Below, piece after piece: positions 1 to 9,491 of a stretch of 64,000 nucleotides of DNA. Under the pieces are notes generated by a model. That model saw only the letters and a program-made list of their open reading frames with translations. It had not been told where the DNA came from and ran no database searches. A program made the translations under genes and the position numbers. The stretch is from Bacteroidota bacterium. Its GTDB lineage: Bacteria; Bacteroidota; Bacteroidia; AKYH767-A; OLB10. Position 1 is the stretch's first letter; every line of letters begins with the position of its first letter. The stretch spans positions 992,001 through 1,056,000 of the forward strand of contig CP064983.1 in NCBI GenBank assembly GCA_016699635.1, in the 5' to 3' direction.

Positions 1-3000
1 GCACATGCACTGCCTGCATTTGCAGGTGATGATGGCGCTGATATACATACAGGAGGTGTAATGTTTATGCTGTAATCTTCGTACTCACCTTGTCCGCTGT
101 TGGTACATGGGTTTGTTGGATTACTAGGTGTAAAACTTGTTAAAATACGCATGCGTCTAACTCCTGTAGTTGCATTTAATGGAATAGTAAAGCTGCCTGT
201 AATTGGTGAGTACAGATAACTATTAGATGTAACAATCTGTTCTGTTGCCTGAAAAGTACCATCGGCATTAAAATCAATCCAAATAGCGTGACCAAAGTTA
301 CTTGATCCGGCTATTGTCATTGTAAAATTGATAGTTGAGCCTGGTTCAAATTCACCTGAAACTGTTGCGCTATGATCATCATAACCTGTTGAACTGCCAC
401 CACTACTTTGATTAATATTAGTAGTTCCACCGGTTGTAGTAAAGTTACTGATGTAGTAAGTTAAACCACCACCGGTTGTTGGTGTACAATAACATGCAGA
501 AGGTAAATTTTGAGTAACCGTAATTGGAGTAGAAGTTGCGTTTAATCCACTGTAAGAGCAGTAAACTATGACCTGATACTGCGTAGTAACCGATTGGCTG
601 GTTATAGCATAGATATTATTAATGCCTGCTGAACCAAGATTATTCCATGTTATTCCGCCATCTGTTGAATTCTGAAACTGATAAGTTAAACCATCAACGC
701 CTGTTGGACCTGCTGTTAAATTAAAACCAATGCCTGCACAAATATTTGCCGGACCACTGATTGTTGCTGCGGGTGTGCCTGTACATGATGGAAGTGCTAC
801 AACTTCAAAACTGTAATCTTCATACTCACCATTACCACTGATATTACATGGATCTGTTGGACCACTGTAAGACCAGCTAGCCAATACACGCATACGTTTA
901 GTACCTGCTGTTGTTCCATTAGGTATAATGAAGCTACCTGTTAAAGGTGATGAAAGAAAACTTGAACTGGTTACTAATTGTTCCGTTGCTTGGAAAACAC
1001 CATCTTCGTTCAAGTCTATCCAAATGGCACGTCCATAAGTACCACTTGTAACAGAGATACTATAATTTATTGTAGCACCCGGATTTGCTGATGCAGATGC
1101 ACTACCACTGAAATTCTGATAGGGGCCTCCACCTACACTGCTATTGTTAATGTTGGTAATACCACCGGTTGTGGTAAAGTTGGTGATGTAATACGTAAAT
1201 CCATTAACTGTAGTTGGTGTACAATAACATGCTGTTGGTGAATTTTGTGTTACTGTTACAGCAGTTGATGTATTAGATAAACCGCTGTTTGTACAGGTAA
1301 CAATAACCTGATACATGGTTGTTACTGTTTGGTTGCTTACAATGTAGTTATTAAAAACATCAGCAATTCCCATATTATTCCAGGTTAAACCACCATCAGT
1401 AGAGTTCTGAAACTGATAAGTAAATCCTGCTAAACCTGTTGGACCTGCAGTAAGTGTAAAAGGAACGCCTGCACAAACATTAGCAGGGGCACCACCAATA
1501 GTTGCAGATGGTGTTCCTGAGCAACCTACCGGTGTTTGAATATCAACTGTATAATCTTCTGTCTCACCTGAACCAAAACCTTGGGTACAAGCATCAGTAG
1601 CCAACATGTCAACTGTACGTTGACGGATACGCATTCCGGTATTTCCATCTAATGCAGTCACCGGAATAGTGATTGTAACACTATTTGTTAATGCTCCTGT
1701 TGAAGTACTTGAAACCTCTGTATATTCACTGGCATCAAAAGTTCCGCTTTGGTCATAATCAATCCAAACACCTGTCCACACCCCTGTTGAAGTTGTTGTT
1801 CTGGTAAAAGTATATGATGAACCTTTTAAAACAGTTGTTGTTGCTGCCTGATAAGAATAAGCAGGTAAAGCACATCCTGCCCCGGCTGTATTATTGCTGA
1901 TAGTATTAAAATCAACCTGAGTAATACATGGACTCGATGAGGTATGAAGGTTTGTAGTACAATAGCAATTATAAAATGGACTCATTGTAACCTGAACAGG
2001 TGTTGAAGTAGCTGACATTCCACTATTTGTACAAGTAACTACACACTGATAGTATGTTGCAGCAGTTTGTGTTGTTGTGTAAGTAGCATTGGTTCCTCCG
2101 GTGCTTGTCCATGTTATACCGTCTGGTGACGATTGCCAATCATAAGTAATTCCAATATCATTAATAGTGTTTGACATTGATAATGTAAATGATTGGGCAC
2201 TACAAGCAGATGGTAAATTTGACTGTGTATTTCCGGGTGCAGGTGTACCACTGCATGAGGCAACCTGTGCAAGAGAAATATTATCAATTGCTGCCGGTGG
2301 TTGTGTACCAATACTTCCATCATTTTTCCATTCAAAAACCAAACGCATAGTTTGACCTGCAAAGGAGCTAAGGTCTAATGTATTATTGGTATAGGTTTGC
2401 CATGCACTTTGAACATTCATGTTTGATCCTATCTGAATTCTGCCGGCTCCTGCTGTTATTTGAGTACCTGCTGTTGGATTATAGGATGTTGGTACTAACC
2501 AAACCCTTAAATAGTCACAACAAGATTCTCCATTGGCTATCCAATTAAAGCTAAAGTTTGTCAAGGTAGTGCCGTTAGGTATAGCAATATCTCTGAAAGC
2601 TTGTACTACACTTAAACTTGAAATTGTGTATGCATTACTTGTACCATTATCATTAGAAACATAAATTGCATTTGCAGGATTTCCAGTAGCCGAGCCATAA
2701 GCCCATTGATTGGTTTGTGAGCCATTTACAAAGGCAAAATCATTACTTCCAAAACTATTGCTATATGGCAATGTAGCAGGTATTTGACCTGTCATAAATG
2801 AAGCACTTGAAGCCCAAGTACTATAACTACTACCACCACAATAACTTCTTACATGAAGATAATAAGTTGTAGATGGTGTTAAACCACTCACGCTTGTTGA
2901 TGTACCTGCAAATGCAGTACCTGAGCCGGGAGGTGTGGCACTTGTTGTAACGGCATATTCATAACCGTTTGATGGTACAGGGCTTGCCGCAGTCCAACTG

Positions 3001-4940
3001 ATGTTAGCAGTTGTTGCTGTTGTTGGCGTACCAACTAATGCTGTTGGAGCAACACAACTCGGTGTATTTTCTACATTAAAATCATCAAAACTCAAATACC
3101 ATGGGCCACCTGTTGCATTTACTCTTATTGCAAAATAATAAGTTCCTGTTGCTGGTGCAACTAAAGTTCTTGTTTGTTTTGCATAAGTTTTTGTCGTTGT
3201 TGTACCTGAAGTAACAAATGAAGTACCCATTTGTGTGGCTCCTGTTCCTGTTTGTGCAGTATTGTAAAACACATCACCTGTCCATCCACTGTAGTTATCA
3301 CCTGCCCACCAGAAAGAAAAATCAACACTTTGGCCTGCTGTTAATGAAAATCCGGGAGTCCAGATAAATTCGTTGGTTGCACTATAAGCATCTCTTAAAA
3401 ACTGAGCGCCTGTGCGGGCATCAGCATCGTTTGAAGAGCTACTATTATTTGTAGTTATCCAATCACCGGAAGAAGGATCTTCATACCAGCAAGTACTTGG
3501 ATATGCCGGAATAACGGCACTTTCAAAACCCTCTGTCCAAGGTAGTGTTGCAATAGCATTACATGGCGTATTGAAAGAAGCACTCGTTACCCATGCACTG
3601 TAATCACTACCACCGCAATAACTTCTAACATGCAGATAATAAGTGGTAGCCGGAGTTAAGCCACTAACACTTGTTGAAGTACCGGCAAAAGCAGTACCTG
3701 AAACAGGAGGCACAGCACTTGTTGTAACAGCATATTCATAACCGTTTGAGGGTACAGGACTTGCTGCTGTCCAACTGATGTTGGCTGTAGTTGCTGTAGT
3801 TGGTGAACCAACCGGTGCAGTTGGTGCAACACAAGATGCGACTGTAGTAAATGTACCTGCTGCAACATAACCATTGCCGGTGCCTGCTAGATTAGGAATA
3901 TGAGAATAAATAGCATTAGTTGAACCATTTGAAGCTTGCACCCTAACTTGGTATGTAGTTGAAGATGTTAAGCCTGTTAATGTTACACTATTTGTTCCAA
4001 CAGGATTACCACTCCAGTTTGTCCATGAACATGAACCAACTGTACGATATTGAACATTGTATTGCGTAGCATTAGCCGGTGCTGTCCAGTTTAATGTTGC
4101 ATTATTGGTTGTTATGCCGCTAACTGCAGCATGTGTACGTACAGGCTCAGGGTCTGTTGCTACAGGTTTTGTCCATGTATAAGTAAGACCGCTATTAGGC
4201 TTAATGGTAGCATTTGCACTGTTAAAATACATTGTCCTGGTATTAGCATTTCCTGTTACAGCATTACTCCAGTTGCAAGTATTTGGCGAACCAACGTTAT
4301 CAATCATTAAATTATTAACATCTGTTGCCCAGTTAGATGCAACTGTACCATTTGTTTTCCAACCAACTTGAGGATATGTACTGCCTGTTAAAGCAGTCAT
4401 TGTACCGTAAACAAACTTTATTTCTCCTGTTACCGTATTCAAACGTATTTGAAAGTTTAAAGACTCTCCAGTTTGAGCGTAACGAATGTAATTAACCCAT
4501 TCAAAAATCAGCTCATTTCCAATGGTTTGCCAATAAGCTCCTGTTCCGCTCTGTGAATTCAAATCTCTACCAAAAGGAGCAAATATTACAGCTCCATTTG
4601 TTATTGCTGTACTTAATGGTGCATATGTTCCAGTTGTAGTTGGTACGCTGGCACCATATAATGCCAACCAGCCATTGGAGCACATTCGTGCATTGGTGTA
4701 AGTAGTACCATTTACAGTAAACCCTGTTAGTCCTGTAATATTTACTGCCATATCATCACCAATAATAGCAACAGGAGCACCAGAGCCACTAATAGAACTA
4801 TATGTTCCTGAGCTAATGGTTAACGGATACTTAATTGCTAATTGCGCCTGTGCGCTAGTTGACAATAGCATTGCAGACATTATGCAACACCATAGAAAGA
4901 ATAAACACGTTCGTGTTCGATTTTTGGTTTTTTCTACCAT
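1..4940 (-). CDS. Giant secreted multidomain protein (FN3, MAM-like and GEVED modules), C-terminus outside window
   Basis: The frame is open from an ATG at 4940 to the window edge, at least 1646 codons. The N-terminus is a signal peptide (basic start, hydrophobic core, then AQAQ). It is followed by a beta-sandwich head, a fibronectin type III domain, two nearly identical FN3 modules (about 3583-3838 and 2806-3058) each followed by a MAM/jelly-roll-like segment with acidic residues, then three GEVED domains recognisable by GEYEDY or GETEDY (ending near 1540, 815 and 75). The GEVEDs alternate with Ig-like modules containing CAG..F.LTAGPTG. Such proteins are usually T9SS substrates with a C-terminal sorting domain; that end lies beyond base 1, so export is inferred. 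A surface adhesin or matrix protein is more likely than an enzyme, since no catalytic motif is visible. I saw no internal stop on the stretches I translated. Confidence 0.85.
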   Translation of the reverse strand, partial: MVEKTKNRTRTCLFFLWCCIMSAMLLSTSAQAQLAIKYPLTISSGTYSSISGSGAPVAIIGDDMAVNITGLTGFTVNGTTYTNARMCSNGWLALYGASVPTTTGTYAPLSTAITNGAVIFAPFGRDLNSQSGTGAYWQTIGNELIFEWVNYIRYAQTGESLNFQIRLNTVTGEIKFVYGTMTALTGSTYPQVGWKTNGTVASNWATDVNNLMIDNVGSPNTCNWSNAVTGNANTRTMYFNSANATIKPNSGLTYTWTKPVATDPEPVRTHAAVSGITTNNATLNWTAPANATQYNVQYRTVGSCSWTNWSGNPVGTNSVTLTGLTSSTTYQVRVQASNGSTNAIYSHIPNLAGTGNGYVAAGTFTTVASCVAPTAPVGSPTTATTANISWTAASPVPSNGYEYAVTTSAVPPVSGTAFAGTSTSVSGLTPATTYYLHVRSYCGGSDYSAWVTSASFNTPCNAIATLPWTEGFESAVIPAYPSTCWYEDPSSGDWITTNNSSSSNDADARTGAQFLRDAYSATNEFIWTPGFSLTAGQSVDFSFWWAGDNYSGWTGDVFYNTAQTGTGATQMGTSFVTSGTTTTKTYAKQTRTLVAPATGTYYFAIRVNATGGPWYLSFDDFNVENTPSCVAPTALVGTPTTATTANISWTAASPVPSNGYEYAVTTSATPPGSGTAFAGTSTSVSGLTPSTTYYLHVRSYCGGSSYSTWASSASFMTGQIPATLPYSNSFGSNDFAFVNGSQTNQWAYGSATGNPANAIYVSNDNGTSNAYTISSLSVVQAFRDIAIPNGTTLTNFSFNWIANGESCCDYLRVWLVPTSYNPTAGTQITAGAGRIQIGSNMNVQSAWQTYTNNTLDLSSFAGQTMRLVFEWKNDGSIGTQPPAAIDNISLAQVASCSGTPAPGNTQSNLPSACSAQSFTLSMSNTINDIGITYDWQSSPDGITWTSTGGTNATYTTTQTAATYYQCVVTCTNSGMSATSTPVQVTMSPFYNCYCTTNLHTSSSPCITQVDFNTISNNTAGAGCALPAYSYQAATTTVLKGSSYTFTRTTTSTGVWTGVWIDYDQSGTFDASEYTEVSSTSTGALTNSVTITIPVTALDGNTGMRIRQRTVDMLATDACTQGFGSGETEDYTVDIQTPVGCSGTPSATIGGAPANVCAGVPFTLTAGPTGLAGFTYQFQNSTDGGLTWNNMGIADVFNNYIVSNQTVTTMYQVIVTCTNSGLSNTSTAVTVTQNSPTACYCTPTTVNGFTYYITNFTTTGGITNINNSSVGGGPYQNFSGSASASANPGATINYSISVTSGTYGRAIWIDLNEDGVFQATEQLVTSSSFLSSPLTGSFIIPNGTTAGTKRMRVLASWSYSGPTDPCNISGNGEYEDYSFEVVALPSCTGTPAATISGPANICAGIGFNLTAGPTGVDGLTYQFQNSTDGGITWNNLGSAGINNIYAITSQSVTTQYQVIVYCSYSGLNATSTPITVTQNLPSACYCTPTTGGGLTYYISNFTTTGGTTNINQSSGGSSTGYDDHSATVSGEFEPGSTINFTMTIAGSSNFGHAIWIDFNADGTFQATEQIVTSNSYLYSPITGSFTIPLNATTGVRRMRILTSFTPSNPTNPCTNSGQGEYEDYSINITPPVCISAPSSPANAGSAC
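2806..3058 (-). repeat. FN3-module repeat, copy 1 (partner at 3583-3838)
   Basis: This segment encodes an FN3 module with the string SWTAASPVPSNGYEYAV and ends in YYLHVRSYCGGS. The same module recurs at about 3583-3838 with only scattered differences in protein and DNA. The closeness suggests a recent internal duplication or gene conversion within the giant gene. Confidence 0.75.
3583..3838 (-). repeat. FN3-module repeat, copy 2 (partner at 2806-3058)
   Basis: This is the second copy of the FN3 module, N-terminal to the other in the protein. A MAM/jelly-roll-like segment of roughly 170 residues separates the two. Near-identical repeats like this are also where short-read assemblies collapse, so the copy number in the genome could be higher. 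Confidence 0.7.
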
Positions 4941-5262
4941 GATAAATTTGATTTTAGTTAAACATTTATTTATTAAAAATTTTTTGCGACTATTCTATTC
5001 TTCATTCACCAGCCCGCCAGTTAAAAACGCATTAAAAAAGACCAAGAGGCCTCGTAGAAAAGCATCTAAATACTAATTCGGAATTTGAAATCGGCCTCAA
5101 TATTATTCATTAAGTTTTAATTAAACAAGCCTTTGCTGGTATTTTGATACTAGTATGACAATCATTAAAACATTATCACATCATTTTCAATAAATTATAT
5201 TTTAAAAACTGAAAATATTACTTCAAAATGATTGTAATCATTCTTCAATTAAAATGAAAAAC
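4941..5262. other. Intergenic stretch, no gene seen
   Basis: This is about 320 A+T-rich bases upstream of the giant secreted gene and downstream of the DUF6427 gene, both on the minus strand. I found no credible ORF, no T-tailed hairpin and no clear TAnnTTTG promoter on the minus strand. The promoter of the giant gene must lie here but I cannot place it. Confidence 0.5.
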
Positions 5263-6252
5263 TTAAAGATTCCAGTAACCCATTACAATTAGTCCAACAA
5301 GTACAATAGACAGTAATTCGAACCACCATACTTTTCGAATTGCAATAAAGTAGTAACTCAAAAACAGACAAACAGGTGGGATAAGTAGAATGAAACGTGA
5401 TGCACTTTGTTGTACAGGAATCAATATTATGAGCAACAGAAAAATAAGCAATAACATAAAGCATAACTGAAATTTCCGCATGCGGATAACATTCTTACTG
5501 TAATTAGCATATAGTTTCAGAAACGATAAAAACAAAAGGATTGCCATTACTAATGCAGGAAGTATAAAACGCCATGAAAGCGATTGCAGTCTGATAACAG
5601 GAAGCCATGAATCTGTATTTACTTCTGTATTTCGCAAATGCAGTTTGTCTGCCACAAAAAGAATTGTGAACAACAGTATTGCAGGAGTTAAAAGTCCTAA
5701 TGCAGAAGCAACCCACTCGCGCCAGTTAAAAGGACGTAGTATGGCAATACATAAGTACATAAAGACTACCAACAATGCCATTGGTAGATAACACAATATC
5801 ATCAGCGAAAAAACAAGACCTGTATCAAATGCACGGGTAACAGGACGCTCTGATTTATATAATGTAAAAATTTTCCATAGCGCAACAGGCATCAATGTGT
5901 TTACTAAAAGAAAAGGACTAAGTGCCAAGAAACCGGGTATAAGTCCATAGAGGATGATGAATATAATGACAGGAATGTTGCTGCTTTTGTATAAAACCTC
6001 AAACCGGTTGATGAGTGCATTAAATAAAAAAGCCTGAATGGTAATGAGTACAAAGATCAATGAAGGTACAGCCCATTTTATTCCTGCAATGTTACTGTCA
6101 AGTAATAAGGCATACAACACACCATGATTCATGTCTCTGATAACTACAACCCCTTGAGTATAAATGTTGAATAGTACTAATGCCAGTGTTATCACCGGCA
6201 CTAAAAACAGTGGTGGTGTTTGCGAAGATTTAAACAACCTGACGATCAACAT
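5263..6252 (-). CDS. DUF6427-family polytopic membrane protein
   Basis: This is a multi-pass inner-membrane protein of about 329 residues with some ten hydrophobic segments separated by short basic loops. The N-terminus MLIVRLFKSSQTP followed by a hydrophobic segment resembles the Bacteroidota DUF6427 family, whose function is unknown. I chose the ATG at 6252 over the longer frame to 6357 because the extra residues are low-complexity and would overlap the promoter of the divergent gene. The divergent neighbour at 6324 looks like DUF6341, and these two families are commonly adjacent in Bacteroidota, which supports both calls. No catalytic motif is visible. Confidence 0.6.
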   Translation of the reverse strand: MLIVRLFKSSQTPPLFLVPVITLALVLFNIYTQGVVVIRDMNHGVLYALLLDSNIAGIKWAVPSLIFVLITIQAFLFNALINRFEVLYKSSNIPVIIFIILYGLIPGFLALSPFLLVNTLMPVALWKIFTLYKSERPVTRAFDTGLVFSLMILCYLPMALLVVFMYLCIAILRPFNWREWVASALGLLTPAILLFTILFVADKLHLRNTEVNTDSWLPVIRLQSLSWRFILPALVMAILLFLSFLKLYANYSKNVIRMRKFQLCFMLLLIFLLLIILIPVQQSASRFILLIPPVCLFLSYYFIAIRKVWWFELLSIVLVGLIVMGYWNL

Positions 6253-6299
6253 TTTTTTCAGCAACTTTGTGGCTGCGAATATCTGTATTTGAATTTTAT

Positions 6300-6307
6300 T
6301 ATTTTTG
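6300..6307 (+). promoter_or_regulatory. Putative -7 element of the DUF6341 gene
   Basis: TATTTTTG matches the Bacteroidota -7 consensus TAnnTTTG and lies 16 bases before the ATG at 6324. No convincing -33 TTTG sits at the usual spacing, so this is a partial match. Confidence 0.4.
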
Positions 6308-6323
6308 CAAAAAATTATTGAAT

Positions 6324-6527
6324 ATGTTAAACTCAATCTGGCACGGTATAGCAGCATTTTTTGAATTTATTTTCAGCTTGGCAAAACCCATTGGAAAATC
6401 TGTAGATATAGTTTTTATGGTATTAATTGCCATTGGATTGTTATATTGGCTCATCTACGAACAAAGAGTTATGGGTGGAAAAACCCGCAACTATCTTGCT
6501 GATAAAGTGAAGGAAAAGAATAAATAA
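6324..6527 (+). CDS. Small DUF6341-like membrane protein
   Basis: This is a 67-residue protein: an amphipathic N-terminus (IWHGIAAFFEFIFSLAKPIG), one hydrophobic segment (VFMVLIAIGLLYWLIY) and a charged tail ending KVKEKNK. Size, architecture and divergent placement next to a DUF6427-like gene match the DUF6341 family of Bacteroidota, whose role is unknown. The ATG at 6324 is preferred over the upstream start at 6267, because it sits just after a -7 element and gives the family-like length. A strong terminator follows at 6561. Confidence 0.5.
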   Translation: MLNSIWHGIAAFFEFIFSLAKPIGKSVDIVFMVLIAIGLLYWLIYEQRVMGGKTRNYLADKVKEKNK

Positions 6528-6560
6528 CCATTTGACATTTACTTCATAGAAAAGAATTTT

Positions 6561-6587
6561 AAGGCAGCCTTTGGCTGCCTTTTTTTA
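6561..6587 (+). terminator. Rho-independent terminator after the DUF6341 gene
   Basis: A 9-bp perfect stem AAGGCAGCC / GGCTGCCTT with a TTT loop runs into a T tract. It separates the small membrane gene from the oxidase operon. Confidence 0.85.
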
Positions 6588-6638
6588 TGTTTATCAGTAA
6601 GTAATTAGCATTTTCAAGCTTCCTTACCATCAATTTTA

Positions 6639-6646
6639 TACCTTTG
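6639..6646 (+). promoter_or_regulatory. Putative -7 element of the ctaB/cox operon
   Basis: TACCTTTG is an exact TAnnTTTG match 29 bases before the ctaB start at 6675. No clear -33 box is seen at 19-21 bases upstream. It is positioned to drive the whole ctaB-cox operon. Confidence 0.45.
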
Positions 6647-6674
6647 CATTCCGAAATTTTTTCATTTTGCTTAA

Positions 6675-7561
6675 ATGTTGAAAACAACAATGGTTGTTGC
6701 ACCACGTACCTTTACTGCCAGACTTGTTGACTATGGACAGTTGTTTAAACTAAGGCTGGCTTCGTTAGTAGTCTCTCTGCTGCATTAGCTTTTCTTATAG
6801 GTTCAACAACGATAGATTACACTAAGTTGTGGCTTCTTGTTTTAGGTGGCTTTTTAGTTACGGGTTCTTCAAATGCATTGAATCAGATTTACGAAAGACG
6901 CACCGATAAAATTATGAAGCGCACCAGAATGCGTCCGCTTCCTGACAGCAGAATGTCGCTTACAGAATCGCTTGTTGTAACTATCGCAGCAGGTTTATTA
7001 GGATTGTTTATCCTCACCTACTACATTAATCTTTACAGCGGAATACTTGGCTTGATTGCTTTAGTAAGTTATGCTTTTGCTTACACACCATTAAAAGGTG
7101 TTACACCATTATCAGTTTTTGTTGGAGCGTTTCCGGGTGCTATTCCTACCCTGCTTGGTTGGGTAGCCGCAACCGGTCAGTTCAGTTATCAGGGATGGAT
7201 ACTTTTTTCTATTCAATTCATGTGGCAGTTTCCACACTTTTGGGCTATTGCCTGGAAACTTTATGACGACTATATGAGTGCAGGCTTTCAATTGCTGCCT
7301 TCGGGTGGTAAAAATTCTGCTTCTGCATTTCAAACAACAATATATACTTTTACACTTATACCAATCGGTCTGCTGCCATACTACAGTGGCATGAGTGGAA
7401 TTGTATCTGCAGTAGTCATTACCCTTGCAGGTATTTTATTTTTTATGCAAAGTGTTTATTTATTAAAAACATGTTCGGACATTGCAGCAAAAAGGCTGAT
7501 GTTCGGTTCATTTATATATCTCCCCGTTGTATTAATTGCCATATTACTTGATAAAATTTAA
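6675..7561 (+). CDS. ctaB: Protoheme IX farnesyltransferase (heme O synthase), frameshifted
   Basis: UbiA-family prenyltransferase that farnesylates heme B to heme O for the cytochrome oxidases. The polyprenyl-diphosphate-binding motif NALNQIYERRTDKIMKRTR lies in the second frame, followed by the family core PHFWAIAWKLYDDY. The N-terminus from the ATG at 6675 (RLVDYGQLFKLRLASLVV) is in another frame, and homology crosses at about 6771-6780, where GTCTCTCTGC appears to lack one base. With one base restored the join reads LVVFSAALAFLIG, as in the family. The result is about 296 residues and several membrane segments. It leads the oxidase accessory operon, five bases ahead of the first subunit III gene. 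The break is more likely a sequencing error than inactivation. Confidence 0.88.
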
Positions 7562-7566
7562 TTACA

Positions 7567-8142
7567 ATGCAAACAGTCACCACAGAACAGGATAATAATT
7601 ACACAGGCATTCCCACAGCTAAAATATTATTGTGGATAGCCATGGCCAGTATGGTTATGCTATTTGCCGGTTTGACAAGTGCCTATATCGTTCGTAAAAA
7701 CGAAGGCAACTGGATAGAGTTTAGTTTACCAAAGATGTTTACCATCAGCACTATTACCATAATTATTAGCAGTTTTATAATTCAATATGCTATTTATGCT
7801 ATTAAAAGAAATCTGCTGAATCAGGTAAAAATTGCAGTCATAACCACTCTCGGGCTGGGTATTGCTTTTGTCTTTATGCAGTTTTATGCCTGGACAGTTA
7901 TGGTAAACAACGGCATCCATTTAGTAGGTAATCCATCAGGTTCTTTTATATATGTATTGTCAGGAATGCACATTCTGCACCTTGCAGGAGGAATAATTTC
8001 CATGATTGTTATTTCAGTAAAATCTATTCTTGAAAGATATTCTCCCAAAAACTATTTAGGACTTCAGTTAGGTGCCATTTTCTGGCATTTTCTTGATATC
8101 CTATGGGTTTATCTCTTCGTATTTGTGACCTTCATAGCCTGA
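7567..8142 (+). CDS. Cytochrome c oxidase subunit III-like protein (short form)
   Basis: A 191-residue heme-copper oxidase subunit III with five predicted membrane helices. Typical motifs are the N-terminal helix LLWIAMASMVMLFAGLTSAYIVRK, FIYVLSGMHILHLAGG and the C-terminal WHFLDILWVYLFVFVTF. Subunit III stabilises the catalytic core and carries no redox centre. The gene begins six bases after ctaB and is followed by a second, longer subunit III gene, a pairing usual for Bacteroidota oxidase accessory operons. The catalytic subunits I and II are not in this window. Confidence 0.88.
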   Translation: MQTVTTEQDNNYTGIPTAKILLWIAMASMVMLFAGLTSAYIVRKNEGNWIEFSLPKMFTISTITIIISSFIIQYAIYAIKRNLLNQVKIAVITTLGLGIAFVFMQFYAWTVMVNNGIHLVGNPSGSFIYVLSGMHILHLAGGIISMIVISVKSILERYSPKNYLGLQLGAIFWHFLDILWVYLFVFVTFIA

Positions 8143-8275
8143 AAGGCTATCTTTTGCTCCAATCTGTCAATGAATTATGGTTAAATGGCCAAAAATTTTA
8201 CAATAAATTGATGAATTGGAAAAAAAATTAAATATTTGCATCCTGTTAAATTAATTTCAAGACTCCTAACTTAAT

Positions 8276-9090
8276 ATGTCAACAGCAACTGAAGCAAAAT
8301 CAAAATCGATCTGGGGCGGTGGTATATCACCATTCAATGTAAGCTGGGGAAAAATGTTTATGTGGTTTTTCCTGGTTTCTGATGCGTTTACTTTCTCAAC
8401 CCTACTGGTGGCTTATGGTACCATGCGCCATCGTTTTACAGATATATGGCCTGCACCGGGTGATGTGTTTACGCACTTCCCTTTTATACACGAACATGTA
8501 CCTTTAGCTTATGTAGGTTTAATGACCTTTATTCTTATCATGAGTTCGGTAACAATGGTACTTGCAGTAGATGCAGGACATCAGCGCAACCATAAAAGTG
8601 TTGCCATGTGGATGGGATTAACCATTGTTGGCGGTTTGATGTTCTTAGGCAGTCAGGCATGGGAGTGGTATCACTTTATTCATGGTTCAAAAGAAGGAAC
8701 TTATATTCTTGCTGATGGTCGTTTTGCACGCACAGACGATTATGAACCCGGAAAATTATTCTTCTGGCACAACCATCAGAAAACTGTTGTTGAAGGTGCC
8801 GAAGCAGAAAAACTTAAAGCATCTGCAGTGCGCAACATTAAAGGTGCAAACATGACTGAGAATGAATATGGCAACACCCCCTTATTTGCCAACTTCTTTT
8901 CTTTATTACAGGGTTTCACGGTTTTCACGTTTTCAGTGGTGTAGTCATCAACATAATAATTTTTATTAATGTGCTCAATGGCGTTTACAAAAGGCGCGGT
9001 CATTATGAGCAGGTTGAAAAATCGGGGCTTTATTGGCACTTTGTAGATTTGGTTTGGGTATTCGTATTCACCTTCTTCTATCTTGTATAA
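8276..9090 (+). CDS. Cytochrome c oxidase subunit III (long form), frameshifted near the 3' end
   Basis: Subunit III of a heme-copper oxidase, about 271 residues once repaired. The first frame gives WGKMFMWFFLVSDAFTFSTLLVAYG and runs to 8944. The expected helix GFHGFHVFSGVVINI and the C-terminus HFVDLVWVFVFTFFYLV are in the next frame and end at 9088-9090. The break lies in the T run at 8914-8916, which needs one more base. A hydrophilic insert of about 60 residues (around HGSKEGTYILADGRF) precedes the last helices. The 133-base gap before the gene is larger than elsewhere in the operon, so a separate promoter is possible; a weak TA-rich box ending TTTG lies near 8238. Confidence 0.87.
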
Positions 9091-9114
9091 CTAATCTTTA
9101 AGAAAAATAGAATC

Positions 9115-9480
9115 ATGAGTCATAACGAACATAATGAGCATAAGCCACACGGTTATTACACCGGTGATATACACAATCAGTTTGTAGAAGAGCATTACGA
9201 CCCTACGGCTAAAAAAATTATCTGGCGTACATTCTGGATATTGCTTGTTGCAACAATTGTTGAAGTAGCAATAGCCTTTATTCCAATGCATAAAGATTTG
9301 TTGCAATGGATATTTGTTGCATTAACAATTTTTAAGTCAGCATATATAGTAGGTGTTTTTATGCACCTTGGAAAAGAAAAGAAGAGTCTTCAGTACACCA
9401 TTCTCTTACCATTTTTTCTGATTGTTTACATGATTGCAATTTGTCTTATTGAAGGTGTATATCTGTTCCATATAGGATAA
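9115..9480 (+). CDS. Cytochrome c oxidase subunit IV (prokaryotic COX4 type)
   Basis: A 121-residue protein with a His-rich cytosolic N-terminus (MSHNEHNEHKPHGYY) and three hydrophobic segments, including FKSAYIVGVFMHLGKEKK, the signature of the prokaryotic COX4 family. It is a non-catalytic oxidase subunit. It lies 24 bases after the second subunit III gene in the same operon. Confidence 0.85.
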   Translation: MSHNEHNEHKPHGYYTGDIHNQFVEEHYDPTAKKIIWRTFWILLVATIVEVAIAFIPMHKDLLQWIFVALTIFKSAYIVGVFMHLGKEKKSLQYTILLPFFLIVYMIAICLIEGVYLFHIG

Positions 9481-9491
9481 GCTTTTTTATC

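Noticed and set aside
2114..2362. Short minus-strand ORF of 82 codons within the giant secreted gene
   Set aside because: It is a shifted frame of the GEVED/FN3 coding sequence and carries no signal of its own.
6675..9090. Programmed ribosomal frameshifting in ctaB and the subunit III gene
   Set aside because: No slippery heptamer plus stem-loop was seen, and similar single-base breaks occur in about twenty unrelated genes.
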